64,000 bases of DNA from Hygrocybe punicea (Eukaryota; Basidiomycota; Agaricomycetes; Agaricales; Hygrophoraceae): the NCBI GenBank assembly GCA_963556145.1, contig OY744461.1:5082891-5146890 (forward strand), in the 5' to 3' direction. This document shows, in pieces, positions 56,761 to 64,000 of the stretch; within the stretch, counting starts at the first letter, position 1; each line of letters opens with the position of its first letter. Both the position numbers and the translations under genes were made by a program. The notes beneath the pieces are model-generated. The model saw only the letters and a list, made by a program, of their open reading frames with translations, had not been told where the DNA came from and made no database searches.

Positions 56761-57386
56761 CTTTTAATGATCAGGTTGAGCGATATATGCACTGTGAATT
56801 CGAATTTATTGTTACAAAAGCAACCTGTTGTTTAAGGTCACAGGAGACGTATGAACAATTTTTGCAATCATCCGAGATTTAGATGTCCCTCAAATATTGA
56901 AATTGTTTGTAATGTTGTGCTATGTCCAAATGTATGGTAAACTATAACATTGTCTAACAGTCATATTTCTATGGCAGCTAATAGTGGCAAAATTGTATCA
57001 GATTTGTTCTCCACAATGACAAACATATTGGAATGCATATATGTAAATGTTGGGACATTGGGGAAACGGCTTTAATCATCTGTCTCCTGTATGTCCCAAC
57101 ATTTATTGTCAATGCCACAATTTAGCAGATGAATGTCACGGTCACATTGTGTGACCATCACCTCATGTGATGACCCCATGTGATTTCAACAAAACGCATT
57201 GGTCACATGTATACAAACAAACATTGGTCGCTGTTTAAATTTTTTTTGTCATCTTGTGTCCCCTTCTCATCATCCAAACCAGAATCCCCGATTGTTGTGC
57301 CGGGCAACAATTGGGTATTCTGGTATGGACCACCCTTTTCTCGTGCCCTCACCAGCAATGTGAGTGTTTCTAGTGTTTGCCTCATT
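56761..57386. other. AT-rich spacer between divergent genes
   Basis: Lies between minus-strand and plus-strand groups. It has GTCACGGTCACATTGTGTGACC near 57134 and CATGTGAT words, similar to the 56.1-kb cluster. No gene is supported; the 57180-57425 frame has no motif. Confidence 0.35.
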
Positions 57387-57645
57387 GTTCACGGGAGTTA
57401 TCTAGGCCGCCGTTCTCTCCGTTGACACAGGTGAGTGATATATGTGTGTGTACATTATTACAAGTCAGTACTTCATCCCTACATGCCCCATCGCTCACAT
57501 TTTACCCCTTATTGTTCATGGTAGTTATCTAGGCTGCCGGTCTCTCCATTGACACAGGTGAGTGATATGTGTGTTCATTATGACAAGTAAGTACTTCGTC
57601 CCTATGTGCCCCATGGCTCACATTTTACCCCCTTCACCATCATAC
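57387..57645. repeat. ~129-bp tandem duplication
   Basis: GGGAGTTATCTAGGCCGCC, GTTGACACAGGTGAGTGATAT and CCCCATCGCTCACATTTTACC at 57387-57515 recur with about ten changes at 57517-57645. Confidence 0.75.
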
Positions 57646-57996
57646 CATTCGGCATCTCAGTATGCCAAACCGTTGGTGGCCGGTCCTTAGAAATGAGCGC
57701 TAGCTACCATGGGTCCCCAATAAGGAATTCAGGGAGGGTGAATCCATCTGAATTCCATGCTGGGCAACCTACTTTGTAGCAGGCCTGGTGGTGTCGATCC
57801 CAACCAGCCAGGCAGGTTTTGCTTACATTTGGCATCCTTCTTTTGCTGATAATGCACCCCAACAGGTTTGTGTTAAAATTCAACGCTTCATGATTCACTT
57901 ATCCCGGCATTCTTATTTACGGATTTGTTTCTTTCTGCTTGATTTTTCTTTGTTTCAGAAAAATTTCACTTTGCAGGTTTCAATCTTTTCACGTTG

Positions 57997-58047
57997 ATCT
58001 GTCTTGATCAACAAGGAGAGAGCTCCTCCTTTGAGATCAAGACAGAT
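57997..58047. repeat. Nested perfect hairpin
   Basis: ATCTGTCTTGATC (57997-58009) pairs with GATCAAGACAGAT (58035-58047). Inside it AAGGAG (58013-58018) pairs with CTCCTT (58026-58031). It lies 3 bases inside TTG/TGA on each side. It could be a foldback terminus or a transcript hairpin. Confidence 0.6.
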
Positions 58048-58529
58048 TGATAATGGTTTCCTTGTCTACCTTTCCTCATTTTTGACTTTGAATATTATTG
58101 GATTATATTACAATTGCCTTGTATGTATATCAAAATCGTCCACTGAGACTATTATCGCAATTTGGCACATTTAACCCTAACCTTAAGTCAACCATAAATG
58201 CCTCGAGGCTGCCATGCACAATGCGCTGGTATTTTTTCTTTCTCACCACACCATGTATGCCGATAGACTCCCCTTGCCCACTCCCAAAGATACATCCAAT
58301 GAAGATTTCTGTAAAGATTTCAATAATGATGACCAGAACAAGATTGAGGCAGTTCCATACCCATCAAGAAAAAACACCTGTGGATCAGGCTACGACAGAT
58401 ACTGTCAAACACAACATCGTATTATAGGAAGAGAGGTATGCGTTTGCCGAAAACTCCTGCAGAGGAAAACAACCAGCTGAGGTGAGATCTGTGCTGTTTC
58501 AATGGCATATCTGATGTCTTGTGTAGGTC

Positions 58530-59814
58530 TCGCCTAATGATGTTGAGGGACCAGCTGCCACTCAGCAGTGATTTGGGTCAATCGGTCTCTGAGGCTGAAC
58601 TGGAGAGAGTTCTCCTTACTGTAGCAGCTGCGATCTTAAACCCCAGTATGTGATGGTCAATAAATTCATTATGCAGGAACCAATGAATTTCGTGAAAGTA
58701 ATGGTGCCCCTGGATGCCAATAGACTTGCAAATTGAGTCAAGAATATCAAAGAAGCATCTGTCGCTGACAATAAACATTTCCTCAAATTTTTCGAGACAA
58801 TTTGTATTGGACATGTGAATGAACCAGCGATGGTGGTCGACATATATGGTTCTATTTTGGTCTGGTATCTACCTGATATTTTGACTCAAACTCGTGTAGT
58901 AAGTCCCCTACATCTCAGGATGGCTGATTTGTGACTGGTACTCACTGTGGCACTCACTGTGGCACACAGGAGGAATTGAATATGAGTACAGAAATGATCA
59001 CAGAAATGCTCGCGGTTTCCTATGCCGACTCAGTCAAAAAACTGGAGAAAGGGCAAGGTCTCTCCTGGAGAAAAGACCCTGATTTGTTCTTTCTGCCTAC
59101 GAATCCACGCTTCCACCCAGGGTCTGTGAACTTTTCAGCAGCATGGTTCGCTCAGGGTAGAGAGGTAGCTAAAATGTTCGGTCATCTATTCAGAATGAGT
59201 TCCTTGACATTCTTTGTTTTCAGCAGCTGAATGACCAGTTAATCACTTCCACGATGCTCCGAAACTATGAAGCTACCATGTGGATGGCTGTGGTCCAACC
59301 CAGTGAGACCATCCTCAACGAAATTACAGCATTGACTCATCGTGCATTGTACAAGGCAGGACTCATGGCATTGACAAAAATCGCGAAGAATGACATGCTT
59401 GACAAAGTCAACACACACAAGAATGCTGAAGAATGGCCATCGGTTTACACTGGCATCAGTGTAATCCTGAACAGGCTTACCACTTGTCACCGAGATTCTG
59501 GTGGGTGTCCAGAATGGTACGATTTGCTTGCAAGCTGTGGGACGCATACCAAAGCAGAGCTCACCATCCCCGAAATAGGTGCTACCTTCTCTTACTCACC
59601 TGGCACCATCATTGAAATCTGCGGAAAAGTTCTCAGTCACAATGTAGATGGATGGGAGGGTGGCAAATGGATATGCATGGCCCATTACATGAGGAACATG
59701 GTACATGATCATCTTGAGATAGACAAGCCAATCTGGAGCAGACACAATGTGTTTGCAAGGGAGATGAATGCAAACTTTTGGGCCTCACAGGGCTGGAGTT
59801 GGCCAACTACATGA
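58530..59814 (+). pseudogene. TET/JBP-family 2-oxoglutarate/Fe(II) dioxygenase
   Basis: Members of this family oxidise 5-methylcytosine or thymine in DNA. Inferred exons: one containing MLRDQLPLSSDLGQSVSEAE (from about 58537); a second with IYGSILVWYLPDILTQTR (to about 58890); a third, about 58970-59168, EELNMSTEMITEMLAVSYAD to WFAQGRE; and 59224-59814 after a GTAGCT...TTTTCAG intron. The last exon carries the core: VYTGISVILNRLTTCHRDSG with the iron ligands H and D of HRD at 59488-59496, EWYDLLASCG, SYSPGTIIEICGKVLSH with the distal His at 59638-59640, and GGKWICMAHYMRNMV with an Arg that may bind 2-oxoglutarate. The catalytic exon is intact. The second exon has TGA at 58734-58736 (RLAN-stop-VKNIKEA), one C-to-T step from Arg, unless splicing skips it. 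It lies divergent to the KDZ transposase. Confidence 0.75.
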
Positions 59815-60040
59815 ATAAATAATTTTGTATCGAAAACTACCACATTTCCCAGCATAATGACTTTGTACAATTACTGTCAACACTTGAATCTGGATGTCAT
59901 GTGATCCCAACTGGCGGTTAGCCACTCCAACATGTGATCACCACAAATGGTGATGTGTCCTTTTTTTTTTCACCTTTTGCCCATCATCACTGAGCTTAGC
60001 CTCTCCTCTGGAACTGTTCTGAAATTTCATATTTTACAAA
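59815..60040. promoter_or_regulatory. Spacer between TET/JBP-like and JmjC-like genes
   Basis: Contains AATAAATAA just after the TET stop, a plausible polyadenylation signal, and ATGTGATCCC/ATGTGATCACC words. The downstream gene's promoter would be here. Confidence 0.35.
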
Positions 60041-63000
60041 TGTCATCATCTTCTAGCACCTCCCAACCCTCGTCTGGCCCTCCAGATGCTTCTAGGATAT
60101 CTGGCTGTCTATTCCGGAGCCAGAATGTGTTCCAGGATTTCCCTTGGGTCAATGGCATGCCAGTCTCTGAAGACTCTTGAGAAGGTGATCATTACCCTGA
60201 TAGGCAATCAGACCACCCTAGGCAACACACCATCCACCTTAGCAGTCATGGTGAATCGACTTCTACAGTTGTACAAGGACACTAATTTTCTGTTAGGCCC
60301 TAGCGAAGCAATTAGATCATGCAAATCCCCTGGGTGACAAACACCAGGTGTTCAAGAATACCTGTCAGCTGATGGCTCTGCAATGCATGATGTCACGAGG
60401 TGGAATAACTCATACCGAAACGACCTCCTATTAGCGGCCCACTCAATCCTTCGCTATACCTTGCTGGATAAGCTCATGGATGCTGTTGGGTTGCCCCGTC
60501 ATCCAAGTTTCAAAGTAATTGGGCAGTCTGCCAAACCAGAGATGAGCGAGAAATTCACAAGGGCAAGTTCGCTATTCACATTGACATGATGTTTTACAAT
60601 GATCTTGCAGCTTTACAAAAGCCTCAAAGATTGGAGTAAGCCGATCATGAAACTTCGTACCATGTGCAAACGTATAATGATTACGGAACCTGCCCAAGAG
60701 GTGGATGGTGTTTCAGCTGTGGCTCTGCAGCAGAAATTGCCATCCAGCATGGACAGCATCCCCATCTTTGCAGTCACACTCCCTGAAAACTTGTCACCAG
60801 CCCAAAAAGAGGTAGAAATGAGCCTCCGGATGCTTTACCATGCATCAGTCAACCTCAAATCTTCAGAAATCGACCAGGTCCTCCTCAATATGGAGCTTCT
60901 GGCATACGCTTTTGCTTGGTTTGGTCAGGTATGTGACGAATCTTCAACGACAATTATGTTAAACATATTTATGCAAACAGGGCAACTCTTGCGTCGACCG
61001 TGAGTTCACAACATGGGTGGAGGTATTACAGAGGTTGGACTTATATTATAATCACATAAACATTTTTGCCAAATAAATATCTCTGCCTGGATTCAGGAAA
61101 TCAAAGGGCATTGGTCTACCATTGCAAGACTCATTTCTCGACTCCCTCACCAAGAAATCTTTTGGAGGAATGATATATGAGCGGATGAGAAACCTGTGTC
61201 ACCTGAGCCTCACCCTCTCACCCATCCTAGCTCTTCTCCCACGACACTTCAATCACGAGATTCACTCACGGCCATCTCTCTTGGCAGTAAGTGCATTACC
61301 TGTGTTGTGGTTGATATAAATAATAACAAATAGGTCACGTTTGCCTTGGGTAATGCATGGCCTCCATTCCTTGCTGCAACCAAGAGGGCCCTTTGGAGGG
61401 CCATTACACGAATATGTTTAGGATCTTCGGCGATGGAGGAGTTGAATGTGTTCCTCCGGGAATATGACCTGTTGGAAGAAGGTTTCCAGGAAGGCGAGTA
61501 GGACCTCAGTTGGTTTTGTTTCGACGGTATGATTGTCCAATGCTTCTATATATTACTTATCACCAGGACTCACACAAGATGGTTATCCAAAGATGCCCAA
61601 GTGCAGGATCTTGTGAACTCCACAAGTCAGCTAACTGTTGAATCAAAACCAGCGGATGGCAAAGGACCTCAGGAAAACAAGGCAGAGAATGAGAAGTCGG
61701 CAGATGGAAAGCCTGTGTCCAGCGATGACGAACCACTTCTTTTGAAAATTGCCAGGAAGAAGGGGAGTGGAAAATCGAAAGCAGCCAAAACCACTGGACA
61801 GGGCTCCATGTTGACAAGGAGCCAGGTAAAATTATTGGGCCAGGGCAGTGATTCAGCAAAAGGCAAGGGGAAGCCAAAAGCAGAAAAAATCGTGGTTGCA
61901 CCTGGGAAGTCATATCGGAAGAAGAGGAGCTAAACTGGCCCATCAATAAGAAGTCATCCCAAGTCGAAGAAACGCAATGATCATGAGGATGAGGATGAGG
62001 ATGAGGATGAGGATGACTACCAGAAGATGCCAGAGAAAGTCAACATCATTATTGACCTTACTGGAGATGTGAGTTATTACAGAAGATGTATGTCACTTGT
62101 TAACAGCAAATCTTTTGACAGGATTATGGAGAACCGGATTTACTCAGCCGTCCAGTGCCATGGTTTGTGTCCTGTTGTTCAATAACATGCCGACCCACTC
62201 ATGATTCACACAAGAGAGCAGCAGAGGGCGTTCATCTCACCTTGTATGACGGCGACCCCCTGCATGAACCTGTTCAGCATGTGCACTATTCACCATCTGT
62301 GGTTGTATGTTGATGTTTGATTTTTTGTACCGCTTCGTCGTTGACTATTCTTGATACAGGCAAAAGTGGAACATGCATTGTTGCGGGAGATATATGACCT
62401 GGTCCGATCGACTTATGTTGATGGGCTTCCTCCACATTGGTTGCCTAGCGCACAAGAACAAACATATGATCCTCAAGCATCGTGTGTCTTTGTGGTGGAA
62501 TGGAACACCTTCAAGTTGATGGATGCTGCCACAATTCAAGGAATATTTCATCATCGTCACATCCTTATCCTCAATTCTCCTGTAGAGATGGTGGAATTTG
62601 ATAGGGAAGGTTTGGAGTCTTTGGGGTCTTTGTCCTCCATTCATTCAGTGCAAGGTACATTGCTGGGTCACCATTTGGGCATGAATATTGACCTGCCTTG
62701 GTTAGTCGCTGAATTGCGATTAGTGGCTGACATCAAGAATATGAACAAACCTGGCACATTGGAAACATTATATCAAGTTTCGATTGACCCCAACAATGAA
62801 TGGGTTTTCAACTTCCTTGACCTTCCTATGGGTCATATGACATTGGACCCACCTCCAAAGTTTCGGTGAGTGACCGGGTTTCGAACATGGAACATATCAT
62901 TTACCTGTCTATATGGCAAAAGGTCGCTTGCGTCATCCGAGGTTGCTTGGCATGAAACCCACGGCCGATGGGGGTTTATCCATGAGCAGCCTTTGAACGA

Positions 63001-63963
63001 CGATTTGGCTTGGGGAATGGCGGTGACAGCTTGTGCCATTTCTTGGACACACATAGACAATGATGGCTTTGGCATGGTGGTTATTGTCAGGACTGGTGCA
63101 AAGTACTGGGTCCTGATGAGGCCTCGAAGGGACATCGAATGGGATTGCAAAGCTGGCAATCTTGCCACTAACAAGGCCTATCCTCAGGAGTGGCAGCCGA
63201 GCAAACATAGTGGGAAAGGCTTGTGGGAAGCAGAAGGAGTACTGCTCATGAAGGGTTTGGTGCTGTAAGTGGGAATATATTCTGTGACGACTCGGATGTA
63301 TGCTGAAACACACAGTTACATGAGGCCATGCACCCCGCATTATGTCCTAGGTGTGGAGCACTCCATTGTGAATGGGCATCATCTCTATGCGAATACGGGA
63401 TACCTGTTATGGGATTATCCATACATTCGTGATGAGTCATTCCATCACAAACGCAGAGCACAATGTGACACACACATTTCTGCAGCAACCCCTCACCGTG
63501 TGGATTGACTACTTCATGGGAAACCATGAATCATCATGTGAGCTACTTTGGACAATGTTTTCAATTTGCCCCAATGCTAAATGCTCACTCCACAGCGACT
63601 GCCTTCACAAGGTCTCATATCCCTGATATTGCAACTGAAGATGGCTTCCTCAATGTGGTGATGGTAGGAAATTATCTCGAGCTTGCCAATATCATTAACA
63701 GGATGTCCTACAACCACACCATGACAGCTGACATTCGCGAGGAGCAGAATATTGCCCGGTGCAGATATAGACATTTCCAAACATGGTTTGCGGAACATTT
63801 CGTTGTCTTGATGGAAGAACACTGGATCAGTTCCTCATACATTTTTAAATGCAGTCTTCTGGAGTTGTCTGCAGCAATTTTTGGGTATAAATTGGACAAG
63901 GATTGGGTTGTGAAGGCACCCCCATATTGCACAGCGAAAGCTGTTGAGCTGGCGGTCCACTGA
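60041..63963 (+). pseudogene. Large JmjC-like 2-oxoglutarate/Fe(II) protein, 3' end frameshifted
   Basis: A multi-exon plus-strand gene. The proposed start, MSSSSSTSQPSSGPPDASR at 60041, is uncertain. A helical N-terminal region spans about 60380-61500 (HDVTRWNNSYRNDLLLAAHS; VTFALGNAWPPFLAATKRAL). A Lys/Ser-rich linker runs from about 61560-61930 and an acidic DEDEDEDEDD tract near 61990. NIIIDLTGD (62042-62068) has the form of a SUMO-interacting motif. The fold follows: HHRHILILNSPVEMVEFD (about 62550), WTHIDNDGFG with iron ligands H and D at 63050-63058, TGAKYWVLMRPRRD, then a GTAAGT intron, and YMRPCTPHYVLG with the distal His at 63338-63340. After HHLYAN the sense continues in another frame (IRDTCYGIIHTFVMSHSITN) and again in a third (IPDIATEDGFLNVVMVGNYL), so two frameshifts or unusual splices break the C-terminal region. 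The substrate cannot be told. Confidence 0.65.
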
Positions 63964-64000
63964 TATTTCAAGAATGATTGGCCAGATTTGTTCCCCAAGC

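Noticed and set aside
1..64000. tRNA or rRNA genes
   Set aside because: No cloverleaf with the A and B box words, and no rRNA-like conserved stretch, was noticed; a covariance-model scan was not possible here.

Overview
The window looks like a transposon-dense, gene-poor stretch of a basidiomycete (Agaricomycete) nuclear genome. Genes carry short GT-AG introns. Nearly every recognisable coding segment belongs to a mobile element of a kind common in mushrooms: Helitron Rep and PIF1-like helicase, Ty3/gypsy LTR retrotransposon, hAT, KDZ (CxC2) transposase, and the TET/JBP and JmjC-like dioxygenases that accompany or expand with KDZ elements. I found no convincing housekeeping gene, tRNA, rRNA or CRISPR array.

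Layout. 1-8.7 kb: an unrecognised spliced gene with a proline-rich 8-residue repeat (73-1113, minus), a possible orphan exon (1537-1881), a small TGAACC-rich inverted-repeat element (2918-3108), a 180-bp satellite (about 3.76-4.79 kb), low-complexity sequence with intron-like breaks (5.7-7.0 kb), and tandem copies of a Helitron 3' terminus (7.86-8.72 kb). 8.7-14.05 kb: Helitron A, carrying a broken Rep gene and no helicase. 14.05-34.23 kb: a PIF1-type Helitron helicase on the plus strand with a C-terminal ubiquitin-protease-like domain. It is split by a 17.7-kb gypsy element whose 794-bp LTRs are almost identical. That gypsy element carries an antisense three-exon gene with a Zn2Cys6-like cysteine array between pol and the 3' LTR. 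It is itself split between protease and reverse transcriptase by a 7.9-kb, almost wholly palindromic foldback element, and one arm of that contains an 812-bp TA-flanked MITE: four levels of nesting.

34.4-46.85 kb: most simply read as one Helitron B, about 95% like Helitron A by eye, now holding a foldback MITE, a dead hAT transposase, a truncated MITE and a 2.6-kb CACTA-like element. Helitron B's 5' end sits inside the Rep gene of a third Helitron (C, 46.85-49.29 kb).

49.3-64 kb: after GC-rich tandem repeats comes a coherent cluster. A KDZ transposase with a CxC2 domain and a Ulp1/C48-type SUMO-protease-like gene lie on the minus strand. Divergently, a TET/JBP 2-oxoglutarate/Fe(II) dioxygenase and a large JmjC-like protein with a SUMO-interacting-type motif lie on the plus strand. 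KDZ-TET/JBP association is known in mushrooms. The addition of a SUMO-protease-like and a JmjC-like partner in one block is the most interesting system here: a transposon neighbourhood apparently equipped for DNA-base, chromatin and SUMO modification.

Almost every element carries premature stops that fit C-to-T or G-to-A change (CGA to TGA, CAA to TAA, TGG to TGA), including the Gln of the Ulp1 active-site box and probably the first catalytic Asp of the KDZ transposase. The region therefore looks methylated or mutated into silence. No alignment or search could be run; identities are by eye.
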